64,000 bases of DNA from the NCBI GenBank assembly GCA_026874595.1, contig CM049313.1, positions 21,283,508 to 21,347,507 on the forward strand, in the 5' to 3' direction. This DNA comes from Sipunculus nudus (Eukaryota > Annelida > Sipuncula > Golfingiida > Sipunculidae). Shown here piece after piece: positions 1 through 11,889 of this stretch. The notes beneath the pieces were generated by a model, which worked only from the letters and a program-made list of their open reading frames with translations, did no database searches and was not told the origin of the DNA. A program made the position numbers and the translations under genes. Numbering within the stretch: the stretch's first letter is position 1; each line of letters begins with the position of its first letter.

Positions 1-1666
1 GCTTATAAAGCACTGAAGGCCTAAGAACTGGGTTTACAATAGACAGACCGATTAAGTTTTAGAATGAACCTTTACCGATTGTTCTCGCTTTTTTATTATA
101 AATGAATTGCATTAATGATAGCAAATTTCTATTTACTACCGCACAAACAGGGGTCCACTGCACGTTAAAAAAACACCTTGCTATTTCAACCTTTTCATCA
201 CACCTCGAACTTTTACAAACACATACACCTGTATACGTATCTGCGTGTGTGCGCGCTCGCGCTTGAATGCCCTCGTGTGTTTTATTGAAACTGACTATTT
301 AGCGTAAATGAGACGATTAAATTCATCATTGGTGTGCTTACTTCACAAAACTGTCAGTTCTTGCTGTTGAGTAAATATCAAAACCGTTTGTATTTTTTTA
401 GATTTGCCTATAATATCTGCAGCACGTTTATAGCGAGTATAAATAATCATTACAGAACTATTTATCCCTCGCAGTCTCTGGTGTTTACACACCAAAATGA
501 TATATATAGAGCATGTCACCGACGCCTTCACTAACACAGATAATCAATCATATTGCTGACACTTATATACAAGTAAAGTTAATTTTTCAATTGGCCCACT
601 TAATGATGTACGGTGGCTGAAACAGCAAGCCTTTTTATATCCAGAACCAGCAAGTACATGCAGAATTTTAACGAAGGCATGGGGGGTATTTAAAGCAAAC
701 TTCGGGGTAAGTTTTAATTCAGTTTAAAGGTGGAACACGGAACTTGTTATAAAAAGTACAAATTAGTACTGAACACAACATATTCAAATACATAAAAAAT
801 GTCTTATTATCATCTTGATTTTTTTTTCTCCCCCAGAAGGCCCAAGTCTGTTGGCATTGCTGCTGCTGCTATCTGATGGTACATTTCACAACTATCGGTC
901 TCTTGTTACGCTATTGGCTACCTCTGTCAGGAAGGGAAACCTGATATCAGTATAAAAAAGCCTTAAGGCATAAGGGTCAGATTCCGGAAAGTTACACACT
1001 ATTGTATGCTAACAAAAAAGGTCAAATGAAGAAATATTTATCTTAAATTTATTTAATTTATTTTTAATTTGTATTTTGATTTATTTTATTTACCGTGGCT
1101 TTTTTGTCAACATGTCTGAAACTATGTTTTAAGATGTTGAAAACCTAAATTTTAATGCCTAAGCTAAGTTTGTATAATCATATGAAGAATTTCTTGTGAA
1201 GAAGGTTTTCACTTTCTGTGAACTGTGCTTACGGCGAGTGTTATACCATCCTTACTTTAATTTGAAATACCAAGATGATAAAATAAGTAAGTCACAGTTC
1301 TCTGGTGACACCAGACAGGTTTGTTTATTTTAAAAATGCAAACATTATTATAACAGTTATTACTATATCATTTATGACAACAAGAAAAGCTACATGATAA
1401 TAACATACTTGTGTCTTTTCCATTCTGTTTAAAGGACACTTTAAAGATATTAGAAATATAATGTTTAATGACTTTAAGTTACTGTTTAATATCCGATATT
1501 CAACCTCAAGTATTTAAAAATTGAAACTAACATCAAAACTTAAAATAAATGCCTAATAGATATGATGTTATTTTGTACAAATGTACAAGTAGGAATTTCT
1601 TAAGTAAAAATATGTGAAACAATCATAAAATGTACAGAATGTACCAATCGTTTTAGTTTTAAAAAG
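1..1666. other. Intergenic, nothing recognised
   Basis: AT-rich. Short overlapping ORFs at 334-537 on both strands have no domain. No gene supported. Confidence 0.5.
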
Positions 1667-2435
1667 TGTTACAGGTGCCCCTTTTTATTGTGTGCAGCGG
1701 TCCTACAGATGATTGGTTTATTGTGCACACGGATGTGTTGTTGGCATTTGGTATGTGTGCCACGCGTAGCTCGTATTGTAGCGGCCCGGTCTGGCCGGAT
1801 GTTGCAGGCTCGGTTTATTCCGCATTGGTTGAACCCTAGATGCACAACGTTCTATGTTCTTTGAACGTGTGTACTGTGTTAGATTCCTTAGATTGTTCAA
1901 GAAATGGAAAATCTTCGGCTTGAGGTGAAAAGTTATATTAGGGGGCTGTGTTTTAGAGCCGAGAGAGAGGTGAGAGAATATTCCAGTGGACACAGAAGCG
2001 TGTATGTCAGTTTGTACGACCTATCCCAATAAGTGCGGCAATTATAGATTTTCTTCAGATTTTCTTCTGGATTTGTGACGAATCTTATTTGGTCTTCAGT
2101 TTACTTTCGGGAATGTTACAAGAGCTTTACATAAGACTGTTATTCTCCGAGACAATTTGTGTGACTTGTTCGTCCGGCTTATACATTTTAAAGAACTTGT
2201 CGCTGTGACAGTGGTGATATCCAGGTAATGTGCACTTTGTTTATTAAGCTGTGTGTAATATTGATTTGCTGTAATACTGTGTAATTGTATCGATTTAGTG
2301 TATTGTAATGTTAGGGTTGTTTTAAGAATAAATTATAGTTATTTGTTAACAAGAAACCACTGACTTTTTTATTCATTCCCCTAGACATTTCACGCTGCCT
2401 AATGTTACAGAATCTGTTTTAATTTCTCCATTGCA
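1667..2435 (+). mobile_element. Solo LTR, copy 1
   Basis: Begins TGTTACAGGTGCCCC and ends near TTTCTCCATTGCA. It is recognised because it matches, in reverse orientation, the sequence at 17175-17863. Shared blocks include GGGCTGTGTTTAGA-, TGATTTAGTGTATT, AATGTTAGG-TTGTT, AAGAATAAATTATA, TTGTTAACA and ACCACTGACTT. An AATAAA at about 2329 would be the polyadenylation signal if the plus strand is sense. No reverse transcriptase lies next to it and I see no clear target duplication. Confidence 0.65.
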
Positions 2436-2696
2436 TAGTTTATGTTCATCACGCATACGTGATCTGTTTATATAAGGTTTCATAAATAAATCATAAGCAG
2501 TCATAGGCAGATAAAAGCATGATAAAAAGATAATCATGATAGTAAGATGTGACGTTGTACATACATACAATATAGATGATCTACGAGTCATGTTAAATTA
2601 ACTTTACATGTTCCCTCATGGTCCAATGACAGATATTGATCAAATACATTATTTTCCACAAAATGCCCATTATTGCCACCTGGTGGCAACTACAGA

Positions 2697-2808
2697 GACA
2701 GCAAGGTTTCATATCTGCATGGTTTCAATTTCGCGGCTTTTCCCCTACCGCGAATGTCGCGAATTTGAAAACCACCGCAAATAACAAGCCTACCACAGTA
2801 TATACAGA
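2697..2808. mobile_element. MITE-like fragment ending in CCACAGTATATA
   Basis: Carries several CGCGAA/CGCAAA words and ends ACCACAGTATATA. The same ending and similar CGCGAAA words recur at 18018-18113, suggesting two pieces of one small DNA element. The outer end is not defined. Confidence 0.35.
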
Positions 2809-3736
2809 GAGGCTGCTTTGCCGAAGAGGCTGACTTTTGCCGAAGAGGAAACTTTGTAACCCTGTTTAAATAAATATGTTTAAACCAACAGTTTTGGTGT
2901 GCTAAACCCACCCGCCATCTGGTGTTCAAATATGGCCATAAGGGCCAACACACACTTTTCCGCCAGGTGTCGTTTTGGTCAAAACATGACACTTCCAGTT
3001 TAGAATTGTTGGAGGGCTACTTTTCTCAACTTGCAAACTTCTAGATTAAGTTTTGTCAAAATTTAAGAAAGAGCCTGCTAATAATCAACGTGTAAATGCT
3101 TATCAAATATCACTCATTCTCTAGAGTTCTTACCACACACACGTATGTATGTTAATGTAATTTGCCTGAAAGCATTTCTGATCCAACATAATTTGATGGA
3201 CTACATATACTCATACACTACATTTTATACCTAAGCCAATGTCAGTGGAGTAAGCCAATGTATATTTTATTGGCTGTGTCACACATTTCAAATTTATAAC
3301 AATTAAGTATACGGTTTTAACAAATAAGGTTAACTTAAGGTTTTACTCGGTAACAAGTTGATTTATGTAAATTATTTGATTTGCAAGTAAATATATCCCC
3401 AGTTGAATTGTTTAATAATTTATTGCATATAATTATTATTCTAGGAACAGAGCCCTATTTCGCTAACGGGCGGTAGACGTTGGGTCCTCTTCAATATACG
3501 AGTGAAATACCACTCTCTAGAGAGCATGTGTGGGCGTGCTATAGAATCTGTTAATATTATATTTATACATATGCTCATTTTTTGCAGAGGTATACAATAA
3601 CAACATAGTATTTTATTAATGATTGACATTTTTTCTCTGGTACAATTCTTTTTCATTATTCAAATATATGTAGCACTCTGCCAGTATTATTATTACCTAC
3701 TGTAATGACATATCGCTGTTAAGCTATATCATCAAA

Positions 3737-3755
3737 GATAATAATGATAATAATG

Positions 3756-3823
<68 letters not shown>
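3737..3823. repeat. AAT/TAA trinucleotide microsatellite
   Basis: Around 28 units of AAT with a few interruptions (GAT) at the left end. The poly-Leu reading on the minus strand is a shadow of this repeat. Confidence 0.95.
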
Positions 3824-3824
<1 letters not shown>

Positions 3825-4900
3825 GAAGTGGTGGTATTAATATTGCGATAAAGTGTTCAGACAACATATATTTTTGTTTATACGAAGTATATTCTATCCC
3901 TATAAAATGTCCCACAAAGCCATGCCATTGCAGGTTCACTTGGACCCAGTCTTCTGCAGAGGGCGATACATCATAAACCACAGGGCACGTGACCTACCCT
4001 CGTCTCAAGTGAGTGATTCGTTTATCCGTCAGTCTCCACTATAGAATACACTATATACACTAAGTGAGGATTATACCCCCTGACTCGTGAGAGCTTAACC
4101 AGGTGAACCCTTTGTACATATTTGCGTCTCTGGAGCGGGCGTCCGTGGTATAAAAGATGCGACTTCGTGAATAAGCAAAGCGGGTCGCCGTCAGTGTTGT
4201 TTCACGTTTCAGTACAATGTCCATCTGGCCTGGTCATTGTGGTTTGGCCACCCTCGAATTGTTTATTTAGGGTGTAGGAGGTTTCACTTTGCTATTATTC
4301 CGACACGTCCTGACCTTAGACCTAATGCCAGCCGTCAAAGACCTACACAGGATCGGGGATAACTCGGCCATTGTTGTTTAATCCTTAACTCCTCATGGCT
4401 AATCCACACACTTCGCGTCTAACGAAATTTCAGTTAGTTCTGTAACTGGTCGCGAGATGGCGCCAGCATCACCAAACCCAATCAAAACCAATGAGATGGT
4501 TTATACCAATGTGGTCTGTTACAACATGGAGTTCCGATTTGTTATAGAAAGTCACTGGCGTGAAATACGGTATTGTGATGGAATTATGAGAATACTCCTA
4601 ACCTAATCTGTCGCATAAGGTGATAAGTCGCCTGCAACTAAGTTTTATAATCTACATTTATGCAAAATGAAATGCATGAAACGTGATTGGTTTGGATGTT
4701 TTAGTTCCCAACGGCTACTTGTTTTGCTGTAGCGGTTCTAAGTGGAGCGGATTATGACACCATCAAAGATCAGGGATGGCCGCTGGCGATATTTTTTTAT
4801 ATTTTATTTTATGCAAAATGTTTTATATTTTGAAAGAATTATGCAACGGTCAAATTATTGATCCATTAAAATGAATCATTTAATCTTACACTTCATAATA

Positions 4901-5029
4901 GAGAAATTATCAGATTCTATTATGTACATTTATCGACATGCCGAAAAAAACATGATTTGATTCCTCGTACATATATATTATACAACCACTCTGGATTTAT
5001 CATCAGGCACATTGCTACCAGTCTGTTTG

Positions 5030-5068
<39 letters not shown>

Positions 5069-5352
5069 ATATAAATAATTTTATATATAATTATTTGTTG
5101 TCTTTAAGATACGGATGTTGGGTTATTTCTCATTTGGGGAACATCGCGTAATATAATTACTCCACCCTTGACGCGTGACACAACGCATACACACACACAC
5201 ACAAACACACACACACAATGGAGAAATTATCAGATTCTATAATGTACATTTATCGACATGTCGAAAAAAAACATGATTTGATTCCTCGTACATATATATT
5301 ATACAACCACTCTGGATTTATCATCAAGCACATTGCTACCAGTCTGTTTGCG

Positions 5353-5431
<79 letters not shown>

Positions 5432-5580
5432 TGAAAAATTTTATATATAATTATTTGTTGTCTTTAAGATACGGATGTACGGTTATTTCTCATTTTGGGA
5501 ACATCGCGTAATATAATTACTCCACCCTTGGAGCGTGACACAACGCATACACACACGCAAACACACACACACACACCCTC
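4901..5580. repeat. Tandem duplication, 320-bp unit with AT and CA tracts
   Basis: The words GAGAAATTATCAGATTCTAT, CTCGTACATATATATTATAC and CATCGCGTAATATAATTACT occur in both units, starting at 4901 and 5221. Copies differ by a few substitutions and by the length of the (AT)n tract (5033-5064 against 5353-5427) and of the (CA)n tract. A short inverted relative of the CACGCGTCAAGGGT-GAGTAATTATATTA block lies at 33976-34004, so part of the unit is dispersed. Confidence 0.9.
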
Positions 5581-5581
5581 A

Positions 5582-6780
5582 CACACACATACACACAACG
5601 TATATGTTTTCTTGACAACGAGCATCCTTCAGAGGGAAACTAGTCCTGCGTTACAAATAGACACCACCAACATGTGCTTGAATTATGTAGTAACATGAAT
5701 GAATTAAGACAACGTATTATTTGACACATTCAGTACACAATTAGTATAAATCACGGTAGCATGCATTTATATTAGCCACGCCAAAATCCCTCAATAATAC
5801 TGAATCTTTCCTCTAGTTCTGGTCGGTAACAAGATTATTATTACAAGTTAGACGATGTTAAACAGATACTCTGAGCACACAAATGACATGACAAATTTTC
5901 CACACGGAGGACTGATAGACATATACGTGCATCTGGAAAAGAAATAGCCGGTGGAGATGTTTTCGCTGACTTAACATGATATTAGCATGAGAATGCGGCG
6001 TCTCTTAGCGGCTTTTGGTCGGCTTGTTCCGTCAGGCGAAACCGACAACCCTCGGCCAGCGGAGCGCGATCACGCCGTCTGAAACCAGACAGTGAATCAA
6101 TCCTCGGACATTCCTGCGGTTAAGGTAGGCTGTTATACGTTTTAATCTACGAAACTGATAGCGGGAAATACCCGTTCCATATAAATATCGTATTATGAAA
6201 GGAAAAGGTAGTCTACTAATATGTCGCACACGCTATATGGCTTGATCTGCTTCTATGGACCGGTGTGATATTTATGGGATTAAAAATACTGATCATAAAT
6301 AAGTGTTGCGATTATGCGTGGTTGTACACCTAGGAGCAGTTTAATAATATGTATACGGCTTGGATGTGCTTGTGCATTCATTAGCCACTGAACGTACTGA
6401 TTCCGGCCCTAAATTATAGATATTAACAACCATGATGAGGATGATGATGCGGATTATGATGATGATGATTGTATGTTACTAGTATGTATTTATACCGCGC
6501 ACTTGTGTACCTGTAATTATGCCCAGGAATTAACAGTAAATGCCTATATCGAACTGAATAAATTATTTTTGGTCTAACACACTTCATGCCAGCTCTGGTG
6601 CATGTTTGATATAATGAAACCCGCAAAACAATTTTTCATCGGACTTCTGTCTCCTATTCGTTAAATATACGATTGTTATGGCTTTACGCTTGAAAGGTAC
6701 GATTCAGTTAACACGCCTGATGAATGTGCGGCGAACTTCAGTCGGTCAGCATGAGCCTGAATATAAAATTAGTTTTCGCG
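5582..6780. other. Intergenic, nothing recognised
   Basis: AT-rich sequence with a few short ORFs lacking recognisable motifs and a small GAT-rich patch near 6430-6470. No gene or defined element seen. Confidence 0.5.
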
Positions 6781-6786
6781 CGCGCT

Positions 6787-6788
<2 letters not shown>

Positions 6789-6841
<53 letters not shown>
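6789..6841. repeat. GA dinucleotide microsatellite
   Basis: About 26 uninterrupted GA units. Confidence 0.95.
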
Positions 6842-6844
<3 letters not shown>

Positions 6845-7059
6845 ATGAAAGTTTAAAGGCTATCCAACAAACTTTTATATAGCTATATACAGTATTGCCG
6901 TGCTAACATAACCATGTATATGAATGGTGCTCCTATTAAATATATAATTATAGTCGCAATGTATTCGGTCAACGAAGGTTTCATGACTTCATTGCATCTC
7001 AACATGTTAAATGGGGGTGGGGGGGGGGGTGGGATTTAACTCGCAAGGCAGATTATGCT

Positions 7060-7255
7060 GTACATGTATCGATGTATTTAGCCTACATTCAGGCTTATGT
7101 CCTTTGGCCTGGACAGTCGACAAGGTTTCGATTCCTGGTCGGTGTTTTTCTCCGGGTCCTCCGTTTTTTGCCGAACGCTACCACCCAAGCCATGCATGGA
7201 GAGTGCCTCGCATTAGTTGTTATAGCTAATTGTACAGTCCATGTAAAGTTAATCT
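7060..7255 (+). mobile_element. tRNA-derived SINE, copy A (diverged)
   Basis: Has a B-box-like GGTTTCGATTCC at 7124-7135. Its 3' body shares TTTTTCTCCGGGTCCTC, CCGAACG-ACC, CATGGAGAGTGCC and CCATGTAAAGT with the element at 11652-11886. The A box is not clear. The shared central block resembles one that recurs in invertebrate SINEs (recall, not searched). Confidence 0.6.
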
Positions 7256-7338
7256 TATACTTCATTTATTACGGGCAATATTTTCCTGTCCTTGGAAAAT
7301 AACCATGTCACAGCGAGATTAGTTGTATGGCGCCTTCC

Positions 7339-7391
<53 letters not shown>
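7339..7391. repeat. CT then AT microsatellite
   Basis: About 15 CT units followed directly by about 11 AT units. Confidence 0.95.
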
Positions 7392-7392
<1 letters not shown>

Positions 7393-9440
7393 GACTATAC
7401 TCCAGGGTATTACTCGATCCTGGTAGTTGAATAGTACCATTGTCCCATATGCATTGTATTTATTTCACTCGTAATGTTGCGTGTCCTAATATGACCGGAG
7501 AAATATCTTCAACAGTACACTAATTACTTAAGGAAATTGACAGCTTTTCTTGGCGTATGGAACCTATGTAATTATACGGGCTAAACATTCTTTGTACTGT
7601 TAGCACAAAGAGTACCTGGATCGGAACAGTAACACGACCCGGAATTAATTGCCAAGAATATCTACCGCGAACAAACAAGTAACCTTAGCCCGCACTAAAT
7701 GACTGGCCGTAACTCACTGTGTCGAGCTAATGTGTTCCATCATATCTGATATGCATTTCAGTCATGGTGTGATCAGGGCCTTCACATAATGTGTGTATAA
7801 CTTGAGCTTATATATGAAAGTGTTCCATTAAGAAGAAACTGTGGTATAGCCAGCGCTTATATTTTGTATACAAGAACTAGTGTAGAACCTTAAAAGATAT
7901 TAGGGTTTCCCCCTAAATATCAGATAAAAGCTTTTGTAATAATACTAACAGCTCTTCCAAATGTCCTTCTGGTTTAACTATCAAACACACACGACTATAT
8001 ACAACTAAATGTATCCAAGGGGGTCTTTTTAGACCACTTAGATATTTCACGTTTAAAGGCACATATATATAACATCAAAATAAACCACATTTCATTTTCA
8101 TAGAATATCAAGAAAACCTTGTGGAAATTCAAACTCACCCGTTTTTTATTTAATTTGTACATTGTTTCCTGCACCTGACTTTGTAGGCGGTTTTGTTTTA
8201 AGTGTTTGCTTAGTTAAGGTAAATTATGAGACAGCCTGCTTTCATGTTTATCAATCTTCTACATCTCACTGATTAAAACTCTAAATCATTTTTCAATTTT
8301 TTCAGTGATTCTTTGATTTATACCTAATACACTGGAAGGTTTCTTCTACTTATAGAAGAAAAATAATTTTCCCAGTCGCTGTCCAAGATCCGGGTGTGTC
8401 AGCATATTGTTTTGTTTGTCCAAGGCGCAACTATCCATCTGGAACAACGAAACATATAACATTAAATTTGATTATTGTATTATTTCCATTTCATGCAAGG
8501 AAGGCTCCGCTCAAAACTGACTTTGCTCGCATAAAACATAATATTCGCCATAAAATTCAAACTCTCGTTCTCTCTCACGCTTCCTCTGTCTGGCAGTAGA
8601 GATGGATTTTAGTGCGTTAGGTTCAGAGCGACTATACATCGGTCACACGCTCTTTTTTTGCAATATCTTTCGCCATAAAACCTGCGGCTGTGGCTCATAT
8701 TTTTTTATTACCAACCCGATAAAACAATGTCGCCATTATAACATTTCATGTTACTTCAATCACGAAGTCCTGGTTAATAAAAAAATGTAGTTTACACTTT
8801 GGAAATTTGGATTAGAGTGCCTCTGAGTTTAAGGTTGCCGGGATTTCACAAATCCGTTGGCATCTTTTCTAGTGGGGGCGCGTGCCCCCCCCCCCCTTCC
8901 CTGATTCGAAAATAGAACAGATTTACATCGGCGTTGTCAGAACGTCAAAGTACAACACTACTTTTGATGAATTAATACTTAAACATAAATCAGTCAGAAT
9001 TATCCGATTCTGGGTCACATATAAGTATATGTTCACATATAATTATATGTAAGTAAATATGTGAGCATGCCATTACAGTGCGGATGTTGCCTCTTATGGC
9101 TTTGGACTATATTATTAACATTTGCCGGCGACTAGTTTTACCACAATATGATTTAGAGAAGGATTCACGAATCATTAACCTGATAATAATGCTTGGATTC
9201 ACACACATGGGAGAAAAGATGTGTTTCTGATTAGATCTGTCAGTGATAAGACGCCTAGTATTAAATAATTATATGACATTACCGTTTTGTGAGACGCTTT
9301 GAATGGAAAAACGTTATGATTTATGTATGGAGTTAAGATTTAAGGGCCATGGTTCTCAAAATAGCTATTTTATAAAGCCGGCAGATTTCGTTTATATATT
9401 CATATATGAAGCGTCGAATATTTGCAATAATTTATCAGTA
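7392..9440. other. Intergenic, nothing recognised
   Basis: AT-rich. A poly-C run with a GGGGGCGCG/CGTGCCCCC inverted pair lies at about 8873-8895. No gene supported. Confidence 0.5.
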
Positions 9441-9445
9441 GTGTA

Positions 9446-9640
9446 CTGCTAAGGGCCTCTGGCGTGTGACACGGAGGTTGTGGTTTCGAATCCCATTTCG
9501 AAAAATTCGATTATTTTCCAACGCTAAGGCCCGTGGACAAGGTCTTTTCCGCAAAGGAACATTCCTTCAACTAGAAGAGGTTTTTTAGTTAACCAATTTA
9601 TTACATATCTTTCATGGTTCTGTGTGTTCCTGCACGGATC
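9446..9640 (+). mobile_element. Possible tRNA-derived SINE fragment
   Basis: A B-box-like GGTTTCGAATCCC lies at 9482-9494 and an A-box-like CTGGCGTGTGAC at about 9459-9470. The rest does not match the other SINEs in the window. Weak evidence. Confidence 0.3.
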
Positions 9641-10599
9641 GCATCGCAACCCTAAGGATTTAGAGATAAGGTACCATAAGAAACCCAGAGGGGACAAAAC
9701 CCAAGAAATCCTGTCTGAACTCCCATTATTTAGCCATCATATGATTCATCCATTAAATACTTCACCGTTTAAATTTGAGTTACAGTTTCACCGTTGAGTT
9801 ATCCATGAAGTGCAAGTCTACAGTTGTACATAAAAGCGGTATCTCTATTTTGACAACCCAATTTATTTGTATTTTGGATGTTTTGATTAACCTGTCTTTC
9901 ATACATATCTCGCTCGCAAAGACGTTTTGCATAACGTCTCTCGAACATAATAAATTATCTTTTTTTTGTTAATGTTGATTAAACGCGAATATTGAACACA
10001 CATATACACTCTATGAGTGATTCAGGTTTTACTCTAGGCCTGCATGATTTTCTGATGTCACAGCAAACCTACAAACCAATAATTTTCAAGGTAAACAGTA
10101 TTCTAAAATACAACCAATTAAAAATTCATTTGGTAAAAAAATCATCCTTGGGACAAATCTATCGCTCTTTACACGTTGCAGAGTGGCATTACAAGATGAT
10201 TGTGTCAGTTTGACAGGTGTTACGAATTCCTGCAGTTCCAGCCTTTAATAACGTGTGATGGGTTCCGGTCATACATGTTCAGGTATATAGAGATTTCTAT
10301 GGCCGGTCCTCGTGTTGTGTACCATTCACATCTCTTTCACGCTACGGTTGTGGTCACCAAGTACCCGGTGGGCATTTCACCCCATAGTGCTTAAAATGGG
10401 TATCAAAGCGGCACTCCTACAACCCCAACCATAATTACAGAATGATGGCGGATGCAAGGTGGATAACCCGAACTAAATTTATTCCAAATAGCAGCAGATC
10501 TGCTACTCACTTTGTGTACAACTGCTCTCCGATTTGATTCCGTTTCTCATTATACCAAAACCATTCTCAAAATTAATACCCTAACATAATCTCAAACCG

Positions 10600-10650
10600 G
10601 CTTCTGTGGCTCAGCGGTAGGAGGAGAGTTCAAATCTCAGCCGAGGCTGT
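10600..10650 (+). pseudogene. tRNA-like fragment, deleted in the middle
   Basis: An A-box TGGCTCAGCGG at 10607-10617 and a B-box-like GAGTTCAAATCTC at 10626-10638 are only about 10 bp apart, so the anticodon arm is missing. It is either a tRNA pseudogene or a SINE head; it cannot be a working tRNA. Confidence 0.35.
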
Positions 10651-11050
10651 ATTAATAAAAGAGTGTGTGTTTCAAAATTATGTCTGCTTCTTAGTTTTAC
10701 TTTTTTTTAACACTTTTGCCAAAGGAATTTTGAAAATCAGTATTGTTGACGTACCGACTGGATTTTCACAGGCATTCTTCTGGGAATTTATTAATGATAA
10801 CATTATGATGACATGCAGTTTCGGTATTATCCAGCTCTTTTTATAGACTGAAAATTTTGAACCTTCAGAATGCAGCTGTGGATATGGTTGTTATCGCTAA
10901 TCTAAGTGGATCTTGTATATGCTTATTTAATCAAGCGATCGTTACCAGTTGTGCTACTATTATATAAATTATTAATGATGTATCCATTCAGGAGATAAAT
11001 GGTATTAGATTTCTTGAGAGAAAATGTTGAAAATGTTAGGTCCTATTTTT

Positions 11051-11052
<2 letters not shown>

Positions 11053-11106
<54 letters not shown>
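11053..11106. repeat. AG dinucleotide microsatellite
   Basis: About 26 uninterrupted AG units. Confidence 0.95.
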
Positions 11107-11111
<5 letters not shown>

Positions 11112-11651
11112 AAACAACTTTGAATCATAAACCTTAGCCCTCACTATTTGAATCATAAATGAATGGCTTTCAATATTTTGACCCTGAACATACAACTTTA
11201 AATTTAAATTCCACAATAAACTCTGTGATTCAGAACTGACGTTTCAATTCAAATCATTCCCAGCATGTTTGTGTTATTGACATACCAGTTTATAAGGGGT
11301 CCCGACCCCGTGACCCCGGCGGAGACCTTGTCTGGGTCATCCGGACCTTTGTATGTGTGTCCAGCCGATGGTGACCATGTACAGGACAGGGGAGGGCATC
11401 CCGAAATCCATCACTGTGCACTGTCATGTGGCCTGATGTTCCTACGATCCAGTTATTTCGTACTTTTGTAAATAGCCAAGAATTATTTTATTATCAACCC
11501 AATATTGTACGTCTCTTAATATCAGCGAAGAATATAATTTGAAACTCGGAAATTATTGCTTTTATATAGTAAATTAAAGTCACTTGAAATTTTCGCAATA
11601 TGTTTGCCTGCGCTCAAGTTAAAACGGGAAATTAAATGGTTATTTTGTTTA

Positions 11652-11886
11652 GGGGGCCTGATGAGTCGACGAGTGGCAAAGCGCTCGGCTCTCTCCGCTG
11701 GCGACCCGGGTTCGATCCCCGGAATTGCCATGAGAGCGGGTTGTAGTTGCCCGTCCAATGTCGGAGGTTTTCTTCGGGTCCTCTGGTTTCCTCCATCCCT
11801 ACAGACTACCGAACGACACCATTCGACCCATGGAGAGTGCCATGATTAGCTATTATAACTAGTTGTACAACCCATGTAAAGTAAAG
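11652..11886 (+). mobile_element. tRNA-derived SINE, copy B
   Basis: The head is tRNA-like: an A-box-like TGGCAAAGCGCTCGG at 11674-11688, and a B box GGTTCGATCCCC at 11709-11720 in a perfect 5-bp T-arm stem (CCGGG/CCCGG). The body has the TTTTCTTCGGGTCCTC and GGTTTCCTCC words and ends CCCATGTAAAGTAAAG. Copy A at 7060-7255 matches the 3' half. Minus- and plus-strand ORFs across it are shadows. Confidence 0.75.
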
Positions 11887-11889
11887 ATC

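Noticed and set aside
3724-3981. Poly-Leu ORF on the minus strand
   Set aside because: It is only the reading of the AAT microsatellite.
5218-5511. Tyr-Ile repeat ORFs over AT tracts
   Set aside because: They are dinucleotide-repeat shadows; the same pattern appears at every AT tract in the window.
10600-10650. Functional tRNA gene
   Set aside because: The A and B boxes are too close and the anticodon arm is missing.
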